A DNA stretch of 46,911 nt, taken from the NCBI RefSeq assembly GCF_018614615.1, contig NZ_JAGGOK010000054.1:1-46911 (forward strand), read 5' to 3'. The notes beneath the pieces are model-generated. The model was not told where the DNA came from, made no database searches, and saw only the letters and a program-made list of their open reading frames with translations. Below are positions 16,293 to 24,118 of the stretch, one piece after another. This DNA comes from Streptomyces sp. ISL-100. Its GTDB lineage: Bacteria > Actinomycetota > Actinomycetes > Streptomycetales > Streptomycetaceae. The translations under genes were made by a program, and so were the position numbers. Each line of letters starts with the position of its first letter. The first letter of the stretch is position 1.

Positions 16293-17582
16293 TTACTGGT
16301 TTCCGCAAGTGGAGGCGGAGGCGCCGTCCAGCCACGGAAGGTCGTGCCCCATCCGGTCCCGCTTGGTCCGCAGGTAGTGGAGGTTGTGCTCGCCCGCCTT
16401 GACGGGCATGGGCTCGCGCCCGATGACGGTCAGGCCGTGCCGTACGAGCGCGGCCGTCTTCTCGGGGTTGTTCGTCATCAGCCTGAGGCTGTGTACGCCG
16501 AGGTCATCGAGGATCTGCGCCCCGGCCGCGTAGTCACGGGCGTCGGCGGGCAGGCCCAGCTCCAGGTTGGCGTCGAGGGTGTCGCGGCCGAGTTCCTGGA
16601 GCTCGTACGCCCGCAGCTTGGACAGCAGTCCGATGCCGCGCCCCTCGTGGCCGCGCAGATAGACGACGACGCCGCGGCCGGCATCCGTGATGCGCTGCAT
16701 GGATGCTTCCAGCTGGGGGCCGCAGTCGCAGCGCTGCGAGTGGAAGATGTCGCCGGTCAGGCACTCGGAGTGGATCCGCACGAGGACGTCGTCGCCGTCG
16801 CCGATCTCGCCGTGTACGAGCGCGACGTGCTCGACGCCGTCGACGGTCGAGCGGTAGCCGTACGCCGTGAAGTCCCCGAAGGACGTGGGGAGCTGGACGG
16901 TGGCCTCGCGGCGCACCTTGGGGTCGGAGGTGCGGCGGTAGGCGATCAGGTCCTCGATGGAGATGATCGTCAGGCCGTGCTTGCGGGCGAACGGGATCAG
17001 CTCGGGCAGCCGCAGCATCACGCCGTCCTCGCCGGCGATCTCCACGATCGCTCCGGCCGGGCGCAGGCCCGCGAGCCGGGCGAGGTCCACGGCGGCCTCG
17101 GTGTGGCCGTTGCGGACGAGTACGCCGCCGGGCTTGGCGCGCAGCGGGAAGATGTGGCCGGGGCGTACGAAGTCGCCGGCGGTGGAGCGGCCGCTCGCCA
17201 GGAGGCGCAGCGTGGCGGCGCGGTCGGCGGCCGAGATGCCGGTGGTGACGCCGTGCTCGGCGGAGGCGTCGACGGAGACGGTGAAGGCCGTACTCATCGA
17301 CTCGGTGTTGTTCTCGACCATCTGGGGGAGTTCGAGCCGCTCCAGCTCGTCGCCCTCCATGGGCGCGCAGATCAGGCCGCGGCACTCGCTCATCATGAAC
17401 GCGACGATCTCGGGCGTCGCCATCTCGGCGGCGATGACGAGGTCGCCCTCGTTCTCCCGGTTCTCGTCGTCGACGACGACCACGGGGCGGCCGGCCGCGA
17501 TGTCGCGGATGGCGAGTTCGACGGGGTCGAGGGCCAGGTCCTCGGCGTTGTCGGTGCTGTACCAAGTGGGCAGGGCGCTCAT
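16293..17582 (-). CDS. ribBA: bifunctional DHBP synthase / GTP cyclohydrolase II
   Basis: 429 residues; ATG 17582 overlaps the ribM stop by 4 bp. The N-terminal half (about 1-215) is 3,4-dihydroxy-2-butanone 4-phosphate synthase: VVVVDDENRENEGDLVIAAE, SECRGLICAPM and RPGHIFPLRAKPGGVLVRNG. The C-terminal half is GTP cyclohydrolase II: VRIHSECLTGDIFHSQRCDC with the zinc cysteines, LRGHEGRGIGLLSKLRAYEL and RLMTNNPEK. Together they make both precursors of riboflavin. Both halves keep their key residues, so both activities are expected. The stop codon region runs into a set of short GTAAC repeats before ribH. Confidence 0.97.
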   Translation of the reverse strand: MSALPTWYSTDNAEDLALDPVELAIRDIAAGRPVVVVDDENRENEGDLVIAAEMATPEIVAFMMSECRGLICAPMEGDELERLELPQMVENNTESMSTAFTVSVDASAEHGVTTGISAADRAATLRLLASGRSTAGDFVRPGHIFPLRAKPGGVLVRNGHTEAAVDLARLAGLRPAGAIVEIAGEDGVMLRLPELIPFARKHGLTIISIEDLIAYRRTSDPKVRREATVQLPTSFGDFTAYGYRSTVDGVEHVALVHGEIGDGDDVLVRIHSECLTGDIFHSQRCDCGPQLEASMQRITDAGRGVVVYLRGHEGRGIGLLSKLRAYELQELGRDTLDANLELGLPADARDYAAGAQILDDLGVHSLRLMTNNPEKTAALVRHGLTVIGREPMPVKAGEHNLHYLRTKRDRMGHDLPWLDGASASTCGNQ

Positions 17583-18232
17583 GCTGCTGCTCCTTCCATG
17601 GCGGGCTTCACGCTCGTACGCGAACGCTGCCACCAGTCGTAGGCACCCCAGAGGACGAGGGCGAAGTAGACGACGTACACAAGGCCGGAGAAGGCGAGGC
17701 CGCTGCTGAAGGCAAGCGGTACGCCCACCAGGTCGACCAGCAGCCAGGCGAACCAGAACTCGACCAGGCCGCGCGCCTGGGCGACCATCGCGACGAGCGT
17801 GCCGACGAAGATGTACGCGTCGGCCCAGGGGCTCCAGGACAGCGACGGGTACAGGGTGAAGAGGCCGCCGACGGCCAGCGTGCCGACGACCGCTCCGGCC
17901 GCCAGCAGTCCGCGCTCGCGCCAGGTGGCGAAGCGCACTGCGATCGAGCCGTCCTGGGCCTGCTGCTTGCCGAGCTGCCACTGCCGCCAGCCCCACAGGG
18001 CGACGCCGATCACGAGCAGCTGCTTACCGACGCCGCCGCTGAGGTTCGCGGAGGAGTACGCGGCGACGAGGATGACGCCGGAGATGAACTGGGCGGGCCA
18101 GGTCCATATGGAGCGACGCCAGCCGAGCGCCAGGGCGATCAGGCCGATGGTGTTGCCGATCATGTCGGACCACAGGATGTGCTGGTCGAAGGCGGTGAAC
18201 GCCTCGGTGTTCAGCCAGGACACGGCGCTCAC
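17579..18232 (-). CDS. ribM: riboflavin transporter of the PnuC/PnuX (RibM) family
   Basis: 217 residues from GTG 18232, overlapping ribE upstream and ribBA downstream by 4 bp each. It has about seven hydrophobic segments, with WPAQFISGVILVAAY, WGWRQWQLGKQ and WFAWLLVDLVGVPLA as family hallmarks of PnuC-type facilitators. PnuC itself moves nicotinamide riboside. Position inside an FMN-riboswitch operon between riboflavin synthase and ribBA is the arrangement of RibM of Streptomyces davawensis and Corynebacterium, shown to carry riboflavin (and roseoflavin). The call as RibM rests mainly on this context. Confidence 0.88.
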   Translation of the reverse strand: MSAVSWLNTEAFTAFDQHILWSDMIGNTIGLIALALGWRRSIWTWPAQFISGVILVAAYSSANLSGGVGKQLLVIGVALWGWRQWQLGKQQAQDGSIAVRFATWRERGLLAAGAVVGTLAVGGLFTLYPSLSWSPWADAYIFVGTLVAMVAQARGLVEFWFAWLLVDLVGVPLAFSSGLAFSGLVYVVYFALVLWGAYDWWQRSRTSVKPAMEGAAA

Positions 18233-18837
18233 TTGATGCTCTCCTTCTGTTCCGCGCCCAGCAGCCGCTCGACGTACTTGGCGAGTACGTCCACTTCCAG
18301 GTTGACCGGGTCCCCGGCCTGCTTGATGCCGAGAGTGGTGAGGGCGAGGGTGGTGGGGATGAGGCTGATGGTGAAGTAGTCGTCCGCGGCCTCGACGACG
18401 GTGAGGCTCACGCCGTCGACGGTGATGGAGCCCTTCTCGACGACGTAACGGGACAGGTCTGCCGGGAGCGAGACCTTGACGATCTCCCAGTGCTCGGACG
18501 GCTCGCGGCCGATGATCGTGCCGGTGCCGTCGACGTGTCCCTGGACGAGGTGCCCGCCGAGGCGGCCGCCGAGCGCCATGGGGCGCTCCAGGTTGACGCG
18601 GGAGCCGACGGTGAGCGCGCCGAGGCTGGAGCGGGTCAGGGTCTCGGCCATCACGTCGGCGGTGAACTCACCGTCCCCGAAGTCCACGACGGTGAGGCAG
18701 ACGCCGTTGACGGCGATGGAGTCGCCGTGCTTCGCGTCCTCGGTGACGAGGGGTCCGCGCAGTCGGAAACGGGAGGCGTCACCGAGGTTCTCGACGGCGG
18801 TGACCTCACCCAGCTCTTCGACGATTCCGGTGAACAC
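18229..18837 (-). CDS. ribE: riboflavin synthase, alpha chain
   Basis: 202 residues from GTG 18837, which follows the ribD stop with no gap (TGAGTG). The protein is two lumazine-binding barrels: MFTGIVEELGEV, GDSIAVNGVCLTVVD and FTADVMAETL in the first, VQGHVDGTGTI, GSITVDGVSLTVVE and FTISLIPTTL in the second. It dismutates two 6,7-dimethyl-8-ribityllumazine molecules into riboflavin and the ribitylamino-pyrimidine. Length is typical. The GTGA overlap with ribM indicates coupled translation. Some annotations call this gene ribC. Confidence 0.96.
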   Translation of the reverse strand: MFTGIVEELGEVTAVENLGDASRFRLRGPLVTEDAKHGDSIAVNGVCLTVVDFGDGEFTADVMAETLTRSSLGALTVGSRVNLERPMALGGRLGGHLVQGHVDGTGTIIGREPSEHWEIVKVSLPADLSRYVVEKGSITVDGVSLTVVEAADDYFTISLIPTTLALTTLGIKQAGDPVNLEVDVLAKYVERLLGAEQKESIK

Positions 18838-19956
18838 TCAGTGCTCCTTCGATACGGGGGTGGCGGGGACGGCGGTGATGCGCAGATCGGGGCCGATGCG
18901 GACGGTCTCGGTCACGTCGAGCCGCAACGCCTCGGTGATGGTGGTGATTCCGGCGTCGGCGAGGGCGGCGGGGCCCGCGCCGAGCAGTACGGGGGCGAGG
19001 TAGCCGGTGACGGCGTCGACCACGCCCGCGGCGACGAAGGCGCCGGCGAGCGTCGGCCCGCCTTCGAGGAGTACGGAACGGACGCCACGGGCGTGCAGGG
19101 CGGAAAGCAGCGCGTGGATGTCGAGACCGGTGGCGGCGCGTGGCAGCCGTACGACCGCCGCGTCCGCTTCGGTCAGGTGTGTGGCGTCGGCGTCGTCGGC
19201 GACCGCGATCAGCGTGGGCGCGGCGTCGTCGAGGACGCGGGCGCCGGGCTTGACGGCAGCGGCCTGCGTGTCGACGACGACGCGCAGCGGCTGGGTTGCG
19301 CCCTCGATGCCGCGTACGGCGAGGTGCGGGTCGTCGGCGCGCATCGTGCCGGAGCCGACGATCACGGCGTCCGCCTCGGCGCGCAGCCGGTGGACGTCGG
19401 CGCGGGACTCGGCGGAGCTGATCCAGCGGCTGGTGGAGTCGGCGGCGGCGATACGGCCGTCGAGCGTCGCGGCGTACTTCCACCGGACGTACGGGCGTCC
19501 GAGGCGTACGGACGTCAGCCAGGCGGCGTTGCCCGCCTCCGCCTCGTCCGCGAGCAGGCCCTGCTCCACTTGGATTCCGGCCGCGCGCAGGGTGTCCGCA
19601 CCGCCGGTTGCCTGCGGGTTCGGGTCTGCGACGGCGTACACGACGCGGGTGATTCCGGCGGCGACGAGGGCCTGGGTGCAGGGGCCGGTGCGGCCGGTGT
19701 GGTTGCAGGGTTCGAGGGTGACGTACGCCGTACCGCCGCGCGCCCGCTCCCCCGCTTCCCGCAGGGCGTGCACCTCGGCGTGCGGGCCGCCCGCGCGCTG
19801 GTGGAATCCGGCGCCCGCGACCTGGCCGGCGGCGTCGAGAACGACGCATCCGACGACCGGGTTGGGGCTGGTGGAGCCGAGTCCGCGGGCGGCAAGCGCG
19901 ACCGCCCGACGCATGGCGTTCGCGTCGGTCGTGGCTGCTTCGGCTGCGGTGGCCAC
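18838..19956 (-). CDS. ribD: bifunctional riboflavin-specific deaminase/reductase
   Basis: 372 residues from GTG 19956, which has a strong AGGAGGA 4-5 nt upstream. The N-terminal deaminase domain carries GGPHAEVHAL and TLEPCNHTGRTGPCTQAL, the zinc-binding HAE and PCxxxxxxxxC pattern. The C-terminal reductase domain has VRWKYAATLDGRIAA, DAVIVGSGTMRADDPHL and VLLEGGPTLAGAF. It performs the second and third steps of riboflavin synthesis. As the first gene after the FMN riboswitch it should be directly controlled by flavin level. It is also known as ribG. Confidence 0.96.
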   Translation of the reverse strand: MATAAEAATTDANAMRRAVALAARGLGSTSPNPVVGCVVLDAAGQVAGAGFHQRAGGPHAEVHALREAGERARGGTAYVTLEPCNHTGRTGPCTQALVAAGITRVVYAVADPNPQATGGADTLRAAGIQVEQGLLADEAEAGNAAWLTSVRLGRPYVRWKYAATLDGRIAAADSTSRWISSAESRADVHRLRAEADAVIVGSGTMRADDPHLAVRGIEGATQPLRVVVDTQAAAVKPGARVLDDAAPTLIAVADDADATHLTEADAAVVRLPRAATGLDIHALLSALHARGVRSVLLEGGPTLAGAFVAAGVVDAVTGYLAPVLLGAGPAALADAGITTITEALRLDVTETVRIGPDLRITAVPATPVSKEH

Positions 19957-20053
19957 CGGGTCCTCCTGCCTCTTCGGGCACGGACTCCGGGGCTGTCGAT
20001 GACGACAGAGAGCGGGAAAAACGCCAACGGGTACGACGGGACGCCGTAGCCGG

Positions 20054-20089
20054 AAAAGAGGGTTCGCCCTTGAACGGACGAGCCGAACC
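20054..20089 (-). terminator. ribD leader: possible expression-platform terminator of the FMN riboswitch
   Basis: On the minus strand GGTTCG (20089-20084) can pair with CGAACC (20066-20061), and the stem is followed directly by CTCTTTT (20060-20054). It lies about 40 bases after the aptamer and about 100 before ribD, where an intrinsic terminator of the switch would be expected. The stem is short, so this is tentative. Confidence 0.45.
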
Positions 20090-20130
20090 GCCGACAGCGG
20101 CGTACCCATGACCTGTGACGGCCCGCCGCG

Positions 20131-20251
20131 CACTGCCTCCCATCCGGACTTTCACCGTCGGTACAGGAATTTCACCTGTTCAACCGGCCACTGGAGGTGA
20201 CCGGGTCGCGGACTATAACCGCCGGTTCGGAATTACACCGACCCCGGAGTG
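20131..20251 (-). promoter_or_regulatory. FMN riboswitch (RFN element)
   Basis: On the minus strand the conserved RFN blocks appear in order: CCGGGGTCGGTGTAATTCC, GAACCGGCGGTTATAGTCCG, a variable arm, GGTGAAATTCCTGTACCG and ACGGTGAAAGTCCGGATGGG. The terminal helix closes with CACTCC (20251-20246) against GGAGGCAGTG. It lies about 175 bases upstream of ribD and should shut down the operon when FMN is high. The 486-bp gap between ribD and the chitinase gene is thus filled by this leader and two divergent promoter regions. Confidence 0.96.
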
Positions 20252-20306
20252 CGCTGCTGCTGGTACACGGTCAGTGTGCCACGCCCGGCCGAGTGCCATG
20301 CACACG

Positions 20307-20334
20307 ATCTCCTGTGGCCCGGCTCACAGGAGAT
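20307..20334. promoter_or_regulatory. perfect 10-bp inverted repeat between rib and chitinase promoters
   Basis: ATCTCCTGTG (20307-20316) is mirrored by CACAGGAGAT (20325-20334) with an 8-base spacer. It abuts the first chitinase direct repeat at 20335 and ends 14 bp upstream of the putative chitinase -35. A protein-binding dyad is likely; which gene it serves is not clear. Confidence 0.5.
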
Positions 20335-20376
20335 TGGTCCATACCTATTGACGCCCTGGTCTAGTCCTCTTAACGT
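20335..20376 (+). promoter_or_regulatory. chitinase promoter with a pair of 12-bp direct repeats
   Basis: TGGTCCATACCT (20335-20346) and TGGTCTAGTCCT (20357-20368) match the direct repeats (TGGTCCAGACCT-like) described in Streptomyces chitinase promoters, where they mediate chitin induction and glucose repression. They flank TTGACG (20348-20353), followed after 17 bases by TAACGT (20371-20376), a likely -35/-10 pair. The halves also resemble DasR-type sites. Confidence 0.75.
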
Positions 20377-20442
20377 CTGCGCCACAAGACGATCACCCAT
20401 CGTTCGCTGCGCCAGGCCGACCCTCCCCAGGAGGAACAGATC

Positions 20443-22773
20443 GTGCTGTCCCCCACCCGAGCGAGATCCTCCCTGCTCGCCGCCGGCGCCGCCGTCGCCG
20501 GACTCCTGCTCAGCTCACTCGCCGGCGGCGTCTCGCACGCCGCCGACCACGAGTCCTGCCGCCCCGACGGGCTGTACAAGACCCCGGGCGTGGACGTCCC
20601 GTACTGCGCCGCCTATGACACCGAGGGCCGCGAGAAGATGGGCGCCGACCACCAGCGCCGCGTCATCGGCTACTTCACCGGCTGGCGTACGGGCAAGAAC
20701 GGCGAGCCCGCGTATCTCGCCTCCGACATCCCGTGGGACAAGGTCACCCACCTCAACTACGCCTTCGCGCACATCGGGAGCGACAACAAGATCTCGGTCG
20801 GCGCCGACGGCGAGAAGAACGCCGCGACCGGGATGACCTGGCCGGGCGTGGCCGGTGCGGAAATGGACCCGGCGTACAGCTACAAGGGTCACTTCAATCT
20901 GCTGAGCAAATTCAAGAAGCAGCACCCAGACGTCAAGACGCTTGTCTCGGTGGGCGGTTGGGCCGAGACCGGCGGGTACTTCGCCGACAACGGCGACCGG
21001 GTGAATTCCGGTGGCTTCTACTCGATGGCGACGAACGCGGACGGCTCGGTCAATCAGGCCGGTATCGACACGTTCGCGGATTCGACGGTCGCGTTCATCA
21101 AGAAGTACGGCTTCAACGGCGTCGACATCGACTACGAGTACCCGACGACGATGAAGGACGCGGGCAATCCGCTGGACTTCTCGTACTCGAACGCTCGCCG
21201 CGCCGGGCTGGTCAAGGGCTACGCGGCGCTGATGAAGTCACTGCGCGAGAGGCTCGACCGGGCGGGCGCGGCCGACGGGAAGCACTACCTGCTGACGGTG
21301 GCCGCGCCTTCGTCCGGATATCTGCTGCGCGGTATGGAGACGTTCCAGGTCCAGAAGTACCTGGATTACGTCAACATCATGTCGTACGACCTCCACGGCG
21401 CCTGGAACGAATACGTCGGTCCCAACGCCTCCCTCTTCGACGACGGCAAGGACGCCGAACTGGCGGCCGCGGGTGTGTATTCCACCGCGCAGTACGGCGG
21501 GGTCGGTTATCTGAACACGGACTGGGCGTATCACTACTTCCGCGGCTCGATGCCGGCCGGCCGCATCAATATCGGTCTGCCGTATTACACCCGCGGGCAC
21601 AAGAACGTGCAGGGCGGTACGGACGGGCTGTGGGGCAGGGCGCCCTCGACGAACTGCCCGGCCGGCGCGGGGCTGACCAAGTGCGGCGACGGTGCGTCGG
21701 GCATCGACAACCTGTGGCACGACAAGGACACGGCGGGCAAGGAGTCCCCGGCCGGTTCCAACCCGATGTGGCACGCGAAGAACCTGGAGAAGGGCGTCGT
21801 CGGGGACTACGTCACGCAGTACGGCTTCCCCGCCGACACGAAGCTGACCGGCACGTACGCGCGCAAGTACGACTCGACGCTCGTCGCGCCGTGGCTGTGG
21901 AACGCGGAGAAGAAGGTCTTCCTGTCGACGGAGGACGAACAGTCGGTCAACGCCAAGGCCGACTATGTGGTCGACAAGGGCATCGGCGGCACGATGATCT
22001 GGGAGCTCGCGGGCGACTACGACTGGAACGCGGCCAAGGGCCAGTACGAGATCGGTGACTCGCTGACGGCGGCGATGTACGAGAAGTTCAAGTCGGCGTC
22101 GCCGTACGGCGCGAAGCGGTCCACGATCGGCCTGCCGGCGAAGGCGCTCGACATCGGCGTGGACTTCGGGCAGTTCCCGCTCGGCGACTCCAACTATCCC
22201 ATCAGCCCCAAGCTGAAGATCACGAACAACTCGAAGGCGACGCTTCCCGGCGGTACGGAGTTCCAGTTCGACTACGCGACCTCCGCGCCCGCCAACGCCA
22301 AGGACCAGTCCGGCTTCAACACGAAGATCGTGCGCAGCGACCACACCGCCGCCAACAACATCGGCGGCCTCAAGGGCGACTACAACCGCGTCTCCCTGAG
22401 CCTGCCGGCCTGGCAGACGCTGGCGCCCGGCGCCTCGGTCGAGCTGGACTTCGTCTACTACCTGCCGACGTCGACCCCGTCCAACTGGACGGTGACCTTC
22501 GGCGGCCAGTCGTACGCGCTGGCAGGGGACTTGGCGCGCGGTACGACGGTGGTGGACCCGGGGACGGCTCCGGGGCCCGGGCCGGACCCGAGCCCCACAC
22601 CGACCCCGGGCGGGCCGTGTGCGGCTCCCGAGTGGAGCGCTTCGTCCGCGTACGGCGGCGGCACAACCGTCTCCCACACGTCACACCACTGGAAGTCCAA
22701 GTGGTGGACCAAGGGGGAAGAGCCGGGTACTACCGGTGAGTGGGGTGTCTGGCAGGACCTCGGCGCCTGCTGA
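20443..22773 (+). CDS. secreted GH18 chitinase with C-terminal chitin-binding domain
   Basis: 776 residues from GTG 20443, which follows AGGAGGAAC. A Sec-type signal peptide covers about residues 1-33 (LLAAGAAVAGLLLSSLAGG, then SHAA). The GH18 barrel spans about 60-550, with KTLVSVGGWAETGGYF and the catalytic strand FNGVDIDYEYP: Glu232 is the predicted acid, while the first Asp of DxxDxDxE is Asn225. YVNIMSYDLHG and GGTMIWELAGDY complete the barrel. A beta-rich domain (about 565-690) resembles the ChiC/CBM2-like module. A Pro-rich linker leads to a type 5/12 chitin-binding domain with several Trp residues (HHWKSKWWTKGEEPG). It should hydrolyse chitin outside the cell. The promoter carries the chitinase direct repeats. 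Confidence 0.95.
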   Translation: MLSPTRARSSLLAAGAAVAGLLLSSLAGGVSHAADHESCRPDGLYKTPGVDVPYCAAYDTEGREKMGADHQRRVIGYFTGWRTGKNGEPAYLASDIPWDKVTHLNYAFAHIGSDNKISVGADGEKNAATGMTWPGVAGAEMDPAYSYKGHFNLLSKFKKQHPDVKTLVSVGGWAETGGYFADNGDRVNSGGFYSMATNADGSVNQAGIDTFADSTVAFIKKYGFNGVDIDYEYPTTMKDAGNPLDFSYSNARRAGLVKGYAALMKSLRERLDRAGAADGKHYLLTVAAPSSGYLLRGMETFQVQKYLDYVNIMSYDLHGAWNEYVGPNASLFDDGKDAELAAAGVYSTAQYGGVGYLNTDWAYHYFRGSMPAGRINIGLPYYTRGHKNVQGGTDGLWGRAPSTNCPAGAGLTKCGDGASGIDNLWHDKDTAGKESPAGSNPMWHAKNLEKGVVGDYVTQYGFPADTKLTGTYARKYDSTLVAPWLWNAEKKVFLSTEDEQSVNAKADYVVDKGIGGTMIWELAGDYDWNAAKGQYEIGDSLTAAMYEKFKSASPYGAKRSTIGLPAKALDIGVDFGQFPLGDSNYPISPKLKITNNSKATLPGGTEFQFDYATSAPANAKDQSGFNTKIVRSDHTAANNIGGLKGDYNRVSLSLPAWQTLAPGASVELDFVYYLPTSTPSNWTVTFGGQSYALAGDLARGTTVVDPGTAPGPGPDPSPTPTPGGPCAAPEWSASSAYGGGTTVSHTSHHWKSKWWTKGEEPGTTGEWGVWQDLGAC

Positions 22774-22790
22774 CCCGCCCCCAGTTAACG

Positions 22791-22825
22791 CCCGGCGGCG
22801 GAGACCGGCCCTTCCCGCCGCCGGG
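22791..22825. terminator. bidirectional terminator between chitinase and ROK regulator
   Basis: CCCGGCGGCG (22791-22800) pairs perfectly with CGCCGCCGGG (22816-22825) across a 15-base loop, exactly between the two convergent stop codons. Confidence 0.7.
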
Positions 22826-22835
22826 TCCATACTTC

Positions 22836-24008
22836 TCAGCTCCGATGCGCGAATACGTCGTCCTGAGCCGCGTCCCGCGCCGCGAGCAGCGCGCCCTGGA
22901 GTACCGCCGCGTCGCCCAGTTCCCCTGACCGCACCTCCGTGCGCAGCGGTGACATGGCGGCCAGCCGGTCGGCGACCCGGGCCGCGAGCGCCGCGCCGCC
23001 CGCGTGGCCACTCGCACCGCCCAGGACGACGCAGCCGGGGTCGAGGACGGCGGTGACGGCCGCCGCGCCGACGGCCAGGTGCGTCGCGAGCGCGTCCAGG
23101 AAGGGCTCGCCGCGCCGTCCCGCCGCGAGGGCCGCCCGTACCCCGGCAGCGGCGGAAGTGTCCCCGGCCGTCGTGATGCCGTGCCGCGCGGCGAGTTCAC
23201 CGATCGCGGCGCCGCCGACCAGCGAGTGGAACCCTCCCCCGCAGTCCGTCGCCGACGGCAACCCCACCGTCCCCGGCACCGGCAGGAACCCGATCTCGCC
23301 CGCGCCACCCGACGCCCCGCGGCGCAGCTTGCCGTCGAGCACGAGGGCCGCGCCGACGCCGTGGCCCAGCCAGAGCAGTACGAAGGTGTCGCGGTCCCGG
23401 GCCGCGCCGAGCCGCTGTTCCGCGACGGCGGCGAGGTTGGTCTCGTTCTCGACGAGCACGGTGGCAGGCAGCCGTTCCTGAAGGGCGGCGACCAGCCTGC
23501 GGTGCCAGGCGGGGAGCCCGGTGGTGTTGCGGAGTTCCCCGGTGGCCGGGTCGATCAGGCCGGGCGCGCCGATCCCGACGCTGTGCAGGCGCCGCGCGCC
23601 GGCGTCGCGGGCGGTGCGTTCCAGGAGGGCCACCGCCTGCTCCACGGCGGGCCCGGTGCCGGTCGCGTCGCCGTCGATCGGCAGCGTCGCCTCAGCGAGG
23701 GTCGTGCCGAGCAGGTCGGCCACGACGACGGAGACGCCCTGGGTACGTACGTCGAGCGCGGCGAGGTGCGCGCGGTCGGCGACGATCCCGTACAGCCGGG
23801 CATTGGGGCCGCGGCGCTGCGCACCGGTCTCGCCCACCACGGTGATCAGGCCCGCGCCCTGGAGCCGTTCGACGAGGTCGGCGACGGAGGGGCGGGAGAG
23901 TCCGGTCAGCGTTTTCAGCTGTCCTGCCGTCAACGGGCCCTCGTCCTGGAGCAGCTTCAGGGCGGATCGGTCGTTGATGGCCCGGGCGGTGCTCGGTGAT
24001 GCGGGCAT
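22836..24008 (-). CDS. ROK-family transcriptional regulator
   Basis: 390 residues. The N-terminal winged helix (about 1-75) includes GPLTAGQLKTLTGLSRPSVA and DLVERLQGAGLI. The remainder is a ROK sugar-kinase-like fold: VGIGAPGLIDPATGELRN, ENETNLAAVAEQRLG and GAGEIGFLPVPG. The CxCGxxGC zinc motif of many ROK proteins is reduced to ATDCGGGFHS, and the phosphate-binding loop is degenerate, as expected for a regulator rather than a kinase. It is divergent from an MFS transporter gene, and an inverted repeat lies between the two starts, so autoregulation and control of the transporter by a sugar ligand are likely (inference). Confidence 0.9.
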   Translation of the reverse strand: MPASPSTARAINDRSALKLLQDEGPLTAGQLKTLTGLSRPSVADLVERLQGAGLITVVGETGAQRRGPNARLYGIVADRAHLAALDVRTQGVSVVVADLLGTTLAEATLPIDGDATGTGPAVEQAVALLERTARDAGARRLHSVGIGAPGLIDPATGELRNTTGLPAWHRRLVAALQERLPATVLVENETNLAAVAEQRLGAARDRDTFVLLWLGHGVGAALVLDGKLRRGASGGAGEIGFLPVPGTVGLPSATDCGGGFHSLVGGAAIGELAARHGITTAGDTSAAAGVRAALAAGRRGEPFLDALATHLAVGAAAVTAVLDPGCVVLGGASGHAGGAALAARVADRLAAMSPLRTEVRSGELGDAAVLQGALLAARDAAQDDVFAHRS

Positions 24009-24047
24009 GCCACGGATCCTCTCAGATTTCAGATGTGATCCTTCTAT

Positions 24048-24068
24048 TATCAGGCAGGGTTCCTGATA
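24048..24068. promoter_or_regulatory. candidate operator between the ROK regulator and MFS genes
   Basis: TATCAGG (24048-24054) and CCTGATA (24062-24068) form a perfect 7-bp inverted repeat with a 7-base spacer in the 110-bp divergent intergenic region. The spacing and AT-rich flanks fit a dimeric winged-helix repressor. Confidence 0.6.
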
Positions 24069-24118
24069 GTTTTCTCCGGCAGGCTGGAAGTGATGGACGA
24101 ACGGGGAGGGTGCGACGG

